Assembly: GCA_022453515.1 (NCBI GenBank)
Contig: JAJNNY010000001.1
Span: 682,001 to 746,000, forward strand
Reading direction: 5' to 3'
DNA length: 64,000 bases
From: Astrocystis sublimbata
Lineage: Eukaryota > Ascomycota > Sordariomycetes > Xylariales > Xylariaceae
The notes beneath the pieces are model-generated. The model had not been told where the DNA came from. It searched no databases and saw only the letters and a list, made by a program, of their open reading frames with translations. This document shows, in pieces, positions 23,351 to 35,099 of the stretch (positions are counted from its first letter, which is position 1; each line of letters starts with the position of its first letter). The translations under genes and the position numbers were made by a program.

Positions 23351-25048
23351 TCGCGTCGCGAAGATACGGCGCTTTGGAGTGAAAATTCACTGACTATATT
23401 CAATCCATTGCTAGAACGATTCCTGGCTCTGAGTTTAGGTTGCGACTCTTACATATAGAATTTTAGCTACTAGGCTCTTTACAGGTATGCAATTTTACTA
23501 TCTCATTTGCGGGCAGCAGGGTCGCTAGGATGCAAACAATGCTTGCTCTGGTCCCAACTTGCCGGGTTCCCTCGTGACAGGTCAAATTCCCGGACTAGAC
23601 AGATAGACTATTTACACACTTCAACTCATTCATGCCATTGTCGCAATCTCTCAAATAGCCCAGCTGGATTACGAATGCCTGCCTTGTCAAACACTGCTTT
23701 GCATCAGCTAACAAGTAAATCATGTCAGTACTGAAGACTGCTCATAAAGCCTCGAATCCCATCGTGTTGATCCCGGCGTGGAGCTTTAGCAACCCACCAA
23801 TTTTCCCACTGTAGCCGGATAATTACCAGAACTGCACTTTCATTAACTCATTGCCAGTCTCAGTCTTCAGCTTGGTAAATTGAGCGAAGGTTCGAGCAGC
23901 TCGAACAGTTTGTTTAGGCTTTCCTGTATCCCCCTTGATGAAAGGTTAATTAGCCCGCTCATAATACTGAGCTATGACCATTAGTAATACTTTGCGAACA
24001 TCAACATCATCAATAAGCTGGATCATGGGAAGCCCAACCTGATCAGATTCGACATTCAACTTTTACCGCTCGCACGTCAGTGAGCTCGTTCCGTGTCAAA
24101 AATAGAGTGCCATTGAAAGCAATCATGTCCTGACGGACATGTTATTTTGGTTCGACTTTTCCCTCCCTGACCTCTTGGCTGATCCACCAGGTTACGAATT
24201 CTGGGTGCGTTCTAATTCCGCCGCAGGCTCGACAACAACAGGGCCTGTTGTAGGCGACCGAGGGCGACCTGCAGCTATGACGAAGTTCCGAACAGGCGGC
24301 GCCTTTGATATTGATCTTGTGGTTATCAGATCCAGTTAGGCGTCGGACATCCGACGATCCTATCCCCATTGCTTCGCGCCATTAGACTATTCCAATTGCT
24401 ATTAGGGCCGAAACAACAAGTGAGGAGGTGATAAAGTTGGTAGCATGCGGTACCATATGTGGGGGTCATATAGGTCAAGGTCAACACGGCTGTTTGGCAC
24501 GGTAACACTCGGCGAAAATTAGTAAGAGGAAAAGGACACTAGGTCATCCCCACGACGAGCACAACCCTCGTTGGACCCATCTCGCCGCAGGCAAGGGGGG
24601 CCTGAACGCACGATGTACGGAATGGCCGACGAGACATTTCCCGCATGTTGAGGTTGTTTTTCTGACCTTTCGACAAAGCAAACGGCAACAAAATACGTTG
24701 CGTTGAAATCTACGACTTTAATATAAAAAGCCAAGCCTGTCATTGCGCTTGGCATGATCCACGATAGCATCCTCCGTCTGGGGGAAGAGGTCGGGGAAAC
24801 TGGGGCCGGGGGAATTAGAGGTTGTGGATCGTGTGGGGGACAGTTTCCCCATATAAGCAAGTGGTGGCATGTCGTTACGCGAGAGCCAGAATATGTAAAA
24901 AGATCTCGAAATCTCGCAGGGCGTCCCGTCTCCTCTCTCCGTTCTTTTCCACTTTCACTTGTCTTGCCCAGTTGTACGCGCCCTCTTGGCACAGTTGGAA
25001 GCCGTCCTTGGCATTCTTTTGCATTCTCGCGACCTCAGTCAAGCAAAT
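23351..25048. other. Intergenic region upstream of the permease gene
   Basis: No supported gene was seen. Small palindromes occur at 24341-24356 (CGTCGGA arms) and near 24235-24249 (CAACAGG/CCTGTTG). A TATA-like TTAATATAAAAAG lies at 24718-24730, some 320 bases before the permease ATG. The final ~100 bases are pyrimidine-rich, as expected for a 5' UTR. Confidence 0.5.
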
Positions 25049-26680
25049 ATGGACGACAAGGCAGACAATATGGAGGACACAAAGCTCGATCACGCGTCTG
25101 AAGTGCTCGAGAAGGTCCAAACCGGAGGACCCGTCCCTGCCGAGTTGCGTATGCCAGCTAACCTGGCTGCACTCAGCGACGATGAGTACAAGAGGCTTGG
25201 TAGAAAGTCTACGTTGAAGATGGACTGTGTGATCATGCCTGTCTTGGTCATCATGTTCCTTCTCAACTTCCTCGATCGTCAGAATCTCGCCAGTGCTAGA
25301 CTAGCCGGTATAGAGGAAGACTTGGGCATAAGTGATGTGCAATATCAAACCTGCGTCAGGTGAGTTTTTGTGAAGGCGTTGTGGACTGATCCGCGATATC
25401 CTACTGTGAAAACGCTGACATTCTCGATGGAAAAGCATCCTCTTCGTAGGATACATTCTACTACAAGTGCCCTCCAACCTCGTCCTTGGCAGTATCAAAT
25501 GGCCTGGAGTTTACATCTGCTGTGGAATGGCAGTCTGGGGCGTGGTCTCAGCATCGATGGCGACCGTGCAGAACTTCGGCGGTCTTCTGGCTGCACGTGT
25601 CTTCCTTGGAGTCGTCGAAGCGGTCTTCTTCCCCGGCGCTCTATACTTCCTGACCCTCTTCTATAACCGAAAACAGTACGCTTTGCGTGCTGCCATCCTT
25701 TACGCTGGATCTCAGCTCGGTAACGCCGTTGGCTCTCTGTTCGCCATCGGCGTTCTGAAATTGGATGGGCAGCGTGGTTTGGTGGGATGGCGCTGGGTAT
25801 GTCAGAACTCTCAGCTTACAATTGTCGAAGATACTGACCTGCTATACAGTTGTTCTTGATCGAAGGCGTGCTCACCACTGGCTTGGCCATCTTATTTGCC
25901 TTGATCCTGCCCAACTCAAACAAGAAGATTCTTGGCATGTCCAGCATCGAGTGCGAATGGGTACAGTGGAACATGCTTGCAGACCAAGGCCAGAAGAACG
26001 ACTCGGAGGAGATCAGCAACAAGCAGGGTTTCATTCTCGCCATTACCGACCCCAAGACCTGGCTTCTCGTCGGTACGCTCTACTCGATCTACATCGTCAG
26101 CGCCCTCACCAACTTTTTCCCGTCCGTGGTCGAGAGTCTCGGTTATGATCGGACCACTACATACGGTCTTACGGCGCCGCCGTTCGTTCTGGCTGTCATC
26201 GTCATGCTGCTCACCGGCTTCCACTCGGATCGCCAGCAGGAACGCTGGCTGCACATAGTTGTGCCGCTCATTGTCACCGCCATTGCCAACATCATTTCCC
26301 TGTCCACACTGAACGTTGGAGCTCGGTATTTTGCTATCCTGATTCTTCCCGGATCGTTCTACGCTGCGGCCGTCGTAACCCTTTCGTGGGTCAGTAACAG
26401 CATTTCCCAGCCTGCTCCGAAGCGAGCAGCCGCTATCGCATTCGTTAATGCTTTGTGCAACACGCCAAATATCTGGGCGTCTTACTTATACTTCGGTAAA
26501 CCCCGCTACCTTGTCGCCTTCATCGTCAACCTGGCTGCTACCGGATTAGCTATCGGATTCGCTACTGCAACTAGGATATACCTAAGACGACAGAATGCGA
26601 AGCTTGATCGCGGAGAAGATACCGGAAAACACGGCCCGACAGAGGCCCAGATAGCTAGTGGGTATAGATACATCATTTGA
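25049..26680 (+). CDS. MFS permease of the anion:cation symporter family (allantoate/nicotinate type)
   Basis: Three exons (25049-25359, 25436-25796, 25850-26680) encode 500 residues. A hydrophilic N-terminus of about 65 residues is followed by 12 predicted spans. The first span carries the Leu-Asn-Phe-Leu-Asp-Arg-Gln-Asn-Leu-Ala signature with a downstream Gly-Ile-Glu-Glu-Asp-Leu, diagnostic of the fungal ACS group that includes Dal5 and Tna1 types. Other marks are Pro-Ser-Asn-Leu after span 2, Arg-Val-Phe-Leu-Gly-Val-Val-Glu-Ala at span 4, and Gly-Trp-Arg-Trp before the central span, where the second intron falls. These permeases import organic anions such as vitamins or allantoate at the plasma membrane with protons. 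The substrate cannot be told from sequence. It is convergent with the Vps62-like gene, 167 bases away. Confidence 0.95.
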
Positions 26681-26847
26681 TTACCTCTCAGACTATAGTC
26701 CTATCATCTTGGTACCTATCTAGAAATCAATAGAAATACATTATTGGATATGTCACTCAATCACACAAGTAATCTTGAACACTACGGCAGTAATAAGGCC
26801 GAACGTAAGCCTCAATTGTAGAAAGTGACAAAAGACACCACTCTTCT

Positions 26848-28171
26848 CTACTCAAAGTCCACCTCCCTCTTCTGAGGCTGCGTTGTCAGGTCGTTGATGT
26901 CTTGAAATATGGTGCACTTGTCATCATTCTGGCAAACAGTCGTGCGGCCCAGATTCTTAGCGACAGGACCCGTCGGTCCAGATACGAAATGGCACTCGCT
27001 GAATATGCAATACTGCCCCGGGTAACTGTTGGGATACTGCTGGTCTCCCCAGGCGCCCTGCCACAGAAGCCAGTCGGTTGTCTCGCCGGCCTCCGCAGAG
27101 CCGCCGGTTGAGGCGCCCCCAGCAACGGTGAATTTACCGTTGCTGGTGTCGTACCAGTAGCCGCGGTAGTTCTTTGTCATGTCCCATGGTGTGCCCGCAT
27201 CGGTCTATAGTATTGGATTTTAGTTTATGCGCAGTGTATGATGCAAGGGGTTGTAGGTTTCTAGACACGTTCTCACCCTCGGAAAGGAGACTTGTGCTTG
27301 CAGGCTTTCATGTAAACAAGATAGGTATGATGAATATCACTCACAGTGTCTGCCACGATACCGGCTGCAATGGTATACTCCTGCTTGCCGGCGGTCGCAT
27401 AGTTCGCATGTCCGCCGTTGCCGACATATGTAATTGGTCGTTTCCCCTTGAACGTCATGACGTCCCAGTAGTAGGCAGAGCCAGCGGCGTGTTCAGAGAG
27501 ATAGATTGCGTAAGGCATGCTGTCTACGAAACGGATCTGCACCTCCTGTTAGCTACATATAGGTGAGGGTGTGATGAACTAGAGGGAAATATTACCATGA
27601 CATGCTCCCAGTCTCCGACATGGTCATCAAAATTGATGCCAATCACTCTAATCGCTCATTAGCCCCTGACTCTACGCAAAAAAAGTGCAGTGACTTCAAT
27701 GGGTCTATCCAGGAAGACTCACTTGCCACCGTAATTATACGAGTAGAAATGGAAGTAAAACACATCTGTCGTAGTTGCGTTCTTCTCCACTGCAATGATC
27801 GTGCCCGGCGCGCCGCTAACTCCATTAGCATCCGGCTTCCCGTACCCGGAAGTGATCCAGGCCGGCTTGTCCGTCGGCTTATCCGCCGCGGTCAAGTATA
27901 CGCTGCTGTTGTATGAGTTCAGCGTATCGACCGTGACGGAAGTACGGGCCCCGAGCGCGGTGTAGTTGACCTCGGGAATCACATTGGCGAGATGCGTGGC
28001 AATGTCCGAGGGGAAGTACTCCTCGCCGCTATACAGATACGTCCACGGTGCGTAGGTAATGGCGTAATCGGGCAGGGCCGCGTTCGCGGCCACTTTTGCA
28101 GACCCAGCCGGGGCGGCCGCTCCCAGGCCGAAGACGGCGCAGAACGCGAGAGATCGGAGGATAGGAGACAT
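26848..28171 (-). CDS. Secreted Vps62-like protein
   Basis: Four exons (28171-27723, 27647-27596, 27536-27345, 27204-26848) give 349 residues; all phases agree. A signal peptide of about 20-25 residues ends in an Ala/Gly-rich stretch. The body matches the fungal Vps62/TDA6-like family: a Tyr-Ala-Pro-Trp start, Phe-Tyr-Phe-His-Phe-Tyr-Ser-Tyr-Asn, the Val-Gly-Asp-Trp-Glu-His block split by the second intron, Tyr-Leu-Ser-Glu-His, and Gly-Asn-Gly-Gly-His-Ala-Asn-Tyr-Ala. In yeast, Vps62 was named for a role in vacuolar protein sorting, but the biochemical activity of the family is not established. The conserved Asp, Trp and His residues could form a metal or ligand site (inference). Paired cysteines in the C-terminal part suggest disulphides. 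Confidence 0.9.
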
Positions 28172-28237
28172 TTCGGTCGGTCACGTTAGGCTACGCCAAG
28201 AGAGACCTTGAATAAACCGAACGGTTCCCATGGCGAG

Positions 28238-28245
28238 CCTTTATA
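28238..28245 (-). promoter_or_regulatory. TATA box candidate of the Vps62-like gene
   Basis: The minus strand reads TATAAAGG about 67-75 bases before the ATG, a short but plausible distance. Support is positional only. Confidence 0.4.
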
Positions 28246-29443
28246 CTGCCAAGCTTGACTGAAAAGGCGCCGGCATACCCGCTCCCGCCCACCGGCACCC
28301 GCGAAGGATGGTGGTATTGTGACTTGTCAATGCTGGACTAGGCAGGTTGCACTGACGACGTGCACCAGAGATCGATATTTCGATTCGTTCAGCCAATGGA
28401 CAATTAGGCGACATGCATGTGCCTGGTTGTGCGGAACGATGAAATCAGGCGGCGGCCGGGGTTAAATCCTTCGACTGGCTGACTGCTCCATTTCTGCTCA
28501 ATGCCTCATAGCCTCACCGTCACCGAATGCCATGGTCTGCTCGTGCGCATTTCTTCCGCTAACGTTTCGATATCTCCTATCGATACCCCCTTTCGACATC
28601 TCCTTGTCATCGAAGTTTGAGTGTTGGTAGACTTGCCCTCTGCATGGATTGGTATTGTTGGTACAACACGTCCATGTACCACCGATCGGGAGAGCGCATG
28701 CAATGCAAGTCCGTTTATTTGAAGCCACAATAGCCGAAAGCAAGCAAGGAACCTGGCACCACTTCCTTATGACCCTTGACCTGAGCATTAGCAAGAAGCA
28801 AGGTACCTTGCAACGCCTCCACTCAATCAAGCCCCCCTTCAGATGAAATAGTCATGATATTCATATCGTGTCGATTGGCTAACTTGCTAACTCAATGCGC
28901 AAAGCGCAGCAGCTCGCCGATAGTCCAATGCAAGCCTGTCAAGTAGCTAGGCAGATACAGACAACAAACGATGCAAGTACAACTCTCCGTGACGTAGAAT
29001 CTTGACCTGATTCCACCTATATAGACATGTACGTGCCCCTTGTCCCATTGCTGGTGCCTACGTGTGCGCCGTAGCAATATAGTTGATGCAATTCATTCTT
29101 CCCTTCCCAAGCCAAAGCGAACAAGCAAGAAAAAGGAGAGAAAAAGCAATGTACAGGAAGGCCACAAGATTAAAAAGCGATAGAAAAATAGAGAGTAGGG
29201 TATCGAAGTTGCCTCGCTCCGCTGTGCTCCGTACCGTGCCCCTCATCCGTCCACCTAATCCGAAACGCCAAAATGATATAGCACCCGCCGATCCGAGTAG
29301 TCATAAGCCACGAAAACCAGTACTGAATGTGTGAATATACCCCTCGTAGCTATGCCGAGCAGGCATTGTAAAGCCATATTGCCTCTGAATGTGGATGCCA
29401 GGGCAAAGAGAATGTTGGGAATGGTGTTACAGAAGAATCGCCT
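28246..29443. other. Intergenic, no gene seen
   Basis: This contains the upstream region of the Vps62-like gene and the 3' flank of MAF1. ORFs are short and unsupported. Confidence 0.6.
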
Positions 29444-30710
29444 TCACATCTCCATACGGGCAGCGATGTCTTCACTTACGCCTCGCACAGACCGAGTAGC
29501 CATGTCTTCGTCTACTTCCTCGTTTTCACTGTACTCATCCTCATCGCTTTCTTCATCGTCACTAGACAGGTCCCTCAAGGGATCTATCTCAACGTCGTCG
29601 TCTGGATTCCACACAAGGCTGGGCTCATCACTAGAACATATCAAACGTTAGGTGACTTCGTTTCCAAATAGAGTTCGGTCCAATGCATGCACTGACATAT
29701 GGAAACAGGGAAATTACAAAGGGGAGTATGTAGAAAACTCAGGGGGGCATACTCCTCATCCTCATATTCTTCATCATCAGCGATGATGCGATCGGCAAGG
29801 TGATCAGGGAGCCAGAACCGGGCGCGTTTGTTTACACCTAGGCTACTGGCTAACGGCGCGGCATGGCGCTTGCCGCTCGCGCTGCTTCCTCGTCTGTGTG
29901 GCGCCAAAGCAGGGGAGTTCATCACCACCGGCAATCCCCTAACATACAAGTAGGCGACCCGCCTCATTCTCTTATTGAAAAAGAAATAGTGTAGGCGCCA
30001 TATAGCAGCTTCGTCACCATCAAAGGGATCATCCGGGGGCTGGTATGAGAAGACTGTGCAATCCTTGATTGTCATCTCTTTGTCGAGCATATTCCACATC
30101 TGGGGACCCCAGGCGGGACTGTTCACGGGGAATGCGTCCCCTGGGCCGGCAGATGGGGCATTGTATTCGCGATACATACTGGCCATATCAGGCGAGAGAA
30201 GCGATGATCCCAGTGGACGAACACTATTCAAGGTGCTATCCATGCTAGCCATGACATGACGGAGATTCCGCTCGCGCTTGAAATCGGAGGGACGTAGAAC
30301 ATGTGAGAAGTCGTAGTCCGGATGGCTCGCGTTCAACGTGGCAATGAGGTAGGCAAATGTCCGTCGGCTTGATATGTTGCTTAGCGGACCGAAGGGACTG
30401 GAGCGCGACAGGTTCAGCGACGAGGCCATCTCCTTCCTCTGTGGAGGGGACAGAGAGGCGCCGAACTTGAGCAGGGCGGCATGTTGCGATTCGAGATTAC
30501 ACTCAATCGATTTGTATAGTTTCTTGTCGGAGCCGGCGGCCTTGGTGGTATACAGGTCGCAACCACCGGTGACCTTGCAATCCGGGGTGTTGAAGTTCAG
30601 CGCCGAGGTGATGACATCGAAGTCGCGAAGCGGTAGGAACTAATCGCAGCGAAGACTTAGCATGCATCGCACTTCGTCGGTGTCGCATCACACTGGGAAC
30701 AAACCTTCAT
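29444..30710 (-). CDS. MAF1: Maf1, repressor of RNA polymerase III
   Basis: Three exons (30710-30705, 30639-29753, 29630-29444) encode 359 residues. The first coding exon holds only Met-Lys; splicing it yields the family start Lys-Phe-Leu-Pro-Leu-Arg-Asp-Phe-Asp. The three Maf1 blocks are clear: A (Ile-Thr-Ser-Ala-Leu-Asn-Phe through Gly-Gly-Cys-Asp-Leu-Tyr-Thr-Thr-Lys), B (Ser-Pro-Phe-Gly-Pro-Leu...Arg-Thr-Phe-Ala-Tyr-Leu-Ile through Leu-Arg-Pro-Ser-Asp-Phe), and C (Trp-Arg-Leu-His-Tyr-Phe-Phe-Phe-Asn-Lys-Arg). Maf1 binds Pol III in the nucleus and stops tRNA and 5S transcription under stress or TOR inhibition; basic clusters after block C fit its nuclear import signals. The C-terminal exon is strongly acidic (Asp/Glu runs), common in fungal Maf1. 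It is a single-copy housekeeping gene. Confidence 0.97.
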
Positions 30711-30913
30711 TTTGAATGAATTTTCTTGGAGATGGTCATTCAAATAAAAAAACAACGAGTTTGTCGCAGGTGATGTTGGATGTCTGTTTCCCAAGCGAGC
30801 ATTCGGAATGCGCTTCGATAGTGGATGCGGATGCGGATGTGGAGCGTGCGGATGACGTCGCGGGCCTTCTTGGAAATGGGCGGTCAATATGCGATGATGT
30901 GTACAACAACAAT

Positions 30914-30945
<32 letters not shown>

Positions 30946-32513
30946 GCAAAGACAGCGTGGCGTTAACGCATCGAGTATCAATCCATTAATCGAGGACAAC
31001 AGTGATGGTCGAGGCGGAAAGTGGGAGCCCGGTGAGAAAATGGCGGGCTTACTGGTGTTGTACACTATGTATAGTGGTCGGCGATGGATTCCTGCTGGTT
31101 AGTTGGATGCAGCAACGACGTGTGGGGTGCCCGAGTACAAGAGCCAGGGCGCATCACTCTGCGGTAGGTGCGATTGATTGATGTGAACTGAACGTGGATT
31201 GAGTTACTTTGAAGAAGGATAAGGTCGGCAAGTAGAGTTCAGGCGCAGGCGCATGTGCATGTGCATGTGTATCTATGGGGGGAGATGGTGGTTGTAGTTG
31301 TAGATCGGGAAGTCTGACAAGCAGGACGGCGCCAGGGGGCAGAGTGGGCTAGATAGGCGGGATGCAACGGATCATGGCGGGCGAAACGGGCATGGGTCAT
31401 GGATGCTGTGTGGACGTTCCCGCGGCTGTGATTTGATCAGGTGGTGCTGGCCTCTGTCTGGCCTGCCCGTGCTTGGTCTGCGTTGGTGGCTTGGACGGTC
31501 GGGTGGCATGGCATGTCAGACAATCATGACCCGAAGGAGCGCCCGGCAACTGGGCAGCCTGGAAGGGCACCTCACCTTCGGTAGGTATCTACAGTACAAC
31601 ACCTACCTGCAGGCAATACCTCCCTCGATGCCAACACGTACACGCATAGTACGTACATCGGGTCCAAGGCGGCCATGCAAGTAGGTAGGTACCGTTCGTG
31701 CCTGCCTCGCCTGCCTGCCTGTCAAAGAGCAGGTAGGTAGGTGCTAGCCAGCCAACAACGTGGTCGGTTGGTCGGCCAGTCGCGACAGACCTCCAGCTGC
31801 ATCCACCAAAGGCCCCGCCGGTTGCGGATGCCCCCTTCTCCAGCTCGTCCAGTAAGCTCACTTCCCCTTAGGCAGCTTCTGAGCCCTCCGCCCGCCGGCA
31901 ACTTCCACCCTAACATGATAAGAGCCAAAATAACGAACTGTAATTGGACGAGGTGTGATTCCGAGATCACGAATCAGATAACGCCTGTACACCACGAGCT
32001 GTACCATGGGGAATCAGTAGCACCTTCCTTCCCATCCAACCCTACCTCGAGCGCGCTCGGTGTTTTTGATGATGTCAACTTGGATTCCAGACGGCTTTGA
32101 TTCCGTCCCCAATCTGTGAGCGAATGGTTCGGACGCATCGGCATGATGGTTGTCTGCAGGGCTTGATTGGTTGGAGTTCCCCTTCGGCGAATTGAGGCAG
32201 TCGTCCATCTGCTGAGGCCCTGATCGATAGATAAACGTCCACAACATCCGCACCCAGAAGAAAGTATCATGTAGATGGACGGATAGACTCGTCGGCGCGG
32301 TAAAGCGGTGGGTGTGATATCGTGGTGCTAGCGATCAAAGTATTCCGACTTGTCTCAGATTGTTTTCGATTTCTTCCATGTTCTGTGAATCATTCTAATG
32401 AGTATATTTGCAAACGCCGCAACTGAATACCTTCCCAGTTTCCCATACGCCATGCAGTCAATCAACCAATCGGCAAGCACCATATTCGCATGCTGTATGT
32501 ACATTGGGTATCG
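30711..32513. other. Intergenic region between MAF1 and the AP-1 sigma gene
   Basis: It holds an AAC microsatellite, a GCATGTGCATGTGCATGTGT run near 31250, and several TAGGTAGGTA motifs (31681-31692, 31731-31743). No supported coding region was seen. Confidence 0.55.
30904..30942. repeat. (CAA)n microsatellite upstream of MAF1
   Basis: Thirteen trinucleotide units, all CAA except one TAA near the start, lie about 200 bases upstream of the MAF1 ATG, so in its promoter or 5' UTR. Confidence 0.95.
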
Positions 32514-33291
32514 TTACATGATCCGCGTCACTTCTTCATCGACCTGCCATAGGAATTCGCGTCAGTGATCCACTCCACCACCCAGACGCTTGGAAATTGT
32601 GCAAAGCAACTGCTCCCTGCCAGACGATATGAACCTTGTTGGAAATCAGCTTACCTCCATGTCTTCCAATGAATCTTGTTGCCCTATGCACCGTAGAACG
32701 TTCTTCTTGCTGCTCTCCTGAAGCTCGCCGGCGAGCAATATCTCGTCGAGGATGTAGTATGCCTTGGTAAACGAGAAGATGATATCCAACTCGCACACAT
32801 TGCCGTAGTACTTGTCCATCTGTTCGACGTATCGGTGGATGATCTCGAGGGTGATCAGTTCGTTGTCGTCGGCGTCGCAGCCGGCGATGAAGAAGAGCGA
32901 GGCATAGCGGCGGTAGACTATCTTGGTATCTGTGTCGCGGGTCAGGGAACCATCGTCACTACGCAGCCAGTGATGTATTGATGAGGCGGATGCCAACCTT
33001 TGTACTCGAGAAAGTTGCACATGCGAGTTCGCCTAGCAAGGACCAGTTGGGAGACGTCCTTGACAATCTTCGCCTTGTCCCTGGGAGACAGAGTGGTGAA
33101 CCATTTCGCTAGGCGCTGAAGAGGGTCAAATGATTAGCCCCAGAACTGTTCGTGCCAACATCGTCATGGAGAGCAGGGAACGGCGCCATACCACTTTGCC
33201 CTGCCGGGACAGCAATATCAAGTAGCTGTTCTCGATTTAGTCTGAGGGTCTATGGGATGACGCATCGTCAAGAGGCCTACTTGATAGCCAT
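32514..33291 (-). CDS. APS1: AP-1 clathrin adaptor complex, sigma subunit
   Basis: Five exons (33291-33281, 33225-33192, 33115-32998, 32929-32655, 32543-32514) give 155 residues, the usual size. The first exon is 11 nt. After splicing, the protein opens [17 protein letters not shown] and includes [17 protein letters not shown] and Ser-Ser-Lys-Lys. The Gly-Glu-Leu-Gln-Glu-Ser and Gln-Gln-Asp segments and the Arg-Arg-Thr-Arg-Met-Cys motif match sigma-1 rather than sigma-2 or sigma-3. The subunit, with beta, gamma and mu, forms the AP-1 coat that sorts cargo between the trans-Golgi and endosomes and helps bind dileucine signals. It is one of the most confidently identified genes here. Confidence 0.97.
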
Positions 33292-35099
33292 GATGATGAT
33301 GACGTTGATGCGTTCACCTCACCGACGGTGTGAACGACTCTGTGAAATCCGAGCTAAGTAGTGAAAATAAGCGGAAGTCGAGGCGGCACAGGATACCGTA
33401 GCGTGGAGTGTCTTGTTGCTGGTTGCGGGTTGCAGAAGCGGTTTCTCGTCTTCTACTGAGGTTGGCCACGAGTCTGTCTCCCTTGGAAGCTGCCCAAGTG
33501 CTTGTCCAAGGTACTTGGTACCTACGTTTGGCGTGGACAACTGGTAGAAGGCTGACGCGGCCCGGTGTCCGGTGGTTCATGGGAGCCGAGGGGGGCCAGT
33601 TTAGATATCCGCATGCCCATGCCCCTCGATGCCCCCCATGCCACCACCAGGTCAATTACTTGGACCTTAGATTTCACTATCGAGACCTTAAAACTAGGAT
33701 CAAAAAGGCAATCTCTCCCCACAAAAAGGCCACACTAAGTTCTTCTACATCAGTACATAAGCTAAAGTACTTAATAAATCTAAGCTTAAAGCCTTAAAAT
33801 GTATCTAAGCTGGCCTGTTTTATTATTTATTATTTAAACAACTTATATTCCAATTTTCTCTATATTTCTATAAAAAGGGTAGCTACTCTAGCTTATTTTA
33901 AACCTTTGGCGATAAGTAGATCTACCTCCGCCAAGTGGAGTATCAGTCAGCTTGGCAAAAGAGCTGACTGAGCCAATCAACACACTGTTCCAGGCAAAAG
34001 ATGGGGCACTTAGCCTAATGTATGCTAGTTTAAGGTCCCGATAGTAAGATCTAAGGTCCAAGTAACTGACCTGTGCCACCACCAAGTTGTCAACCATTGC
34101 TGCCTCGGCTGCCCCTACTCGGCAAGCTGCCCACCAATACCGAATCACGGCCTACCTACGTTGAACCAAAATCGCAAGTTGTATCTGGCTGACTGCAGTT
34201 GGAAAATGTCCTGCATTACAATGCATCGAGAATGGTCCCAGATGACCAATTAATTACCTACCCATGCAGCGATCGCGATGATGACTCGAACTAACAGCGA
34301 TAACGTCAGACGCTTTTGCTACGACCATGGTCTTTCTGTTTACCGCGGAATGCGCTCTTGTTCTTGGCTACGGTGGCTCTCACATTATACCAATAGTACC
34401 ATCCAATCGGTTACACACACCTCTTCGCAGTACTCCCATTACTAACCCAGGATGTGTTTCCATGCACCCCCCACTCTGCGTATGCTGATAACTGCGGCTT
34501 ACATGTGTACATGAGCGACCTGGAAAATGATCAATCTCACACCTGGTGATACGGTGCAACGGCGAGTGCTGGTAATGCCGCAAAGCAGCCGTTGGACGCG
34601 GCGTCTCTAGCTCGCTGAAGTCTAGGTCTAGAAGTCCGTCGACCGTTCCTCGGCCGCTTCCACCTACCTAGCCCTTGATATTGACTTGCGGCGGGTCAAG
34701 GCATCCTAGACACCCCACGCGCAAACCGATGTTGCAATTTCCGCTGATTATTCAACCTGCTTACAAACAATGCAAACCTATAATTCCGTCTGTGCCCCCA
34801 ATTAACAATTCCAAAAGTGTATACAAGGTGTTGTTGTCCGCGGAAAGATCTCTTGTTGCTCCAGTAACCTTAACAATTGCGCCTTTGCGACGGGAACCCC
34901 ACCTCTGCCAATAGGCTTGGGGTAGATATCAGAAACTAACTTTATTTAGTCTTTATTTTTTTCACCCCTCCAATCACTCATAACTCCATACATACATTTC
35001 CTTTACAGATCTTCTCGATTCTCAAAGCATATCATCCCCCTCACAATCGTGGAAATCACATCGTTCGGTCCCAGCTGTCTCGGTCTAACGTGTTGAACC
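33292..35099. other. Intergenic region carrying a small transposon
   Basis: Apart from the transposon at 33649-34073 no gene is supported. The stretch just before the glutathione gene (34.93-35.10 kb) is C/T-rich, as expected of a promoter and 5' UTR. Confidence 0.6.
33649..34073. mobile_element. Non-autonomous TIR DNA transposon (MITE), probably Mutator-like
   Basis: The 425-bp element is bounded by inverted repeats of about 50 bp starting CAGGTCARTTACTTGGACC. The left (33649-33698) and right (34025-34073) ends differ at only about four transitions plus one indel. It is flanked on both sides by the same nine bases, TGCCACCAC (33640-33648 and 34074-34082), a clean target-site duplication. 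The interior is AT-rich and encodes nothing plausible, so it cannot move by itself. A 9-bp duplication is typical of Mutator-like elements, including fungal Hop-type elements, but the superfamily is inferred from duplication length only. Confidence 0.85.

Noticed and set aside
33888..34148. 86-codon ORF within and beyond the right end of the transposon
   Set aside because: It crosses the terminal inverted repeat and target duplication and has no transposase features.
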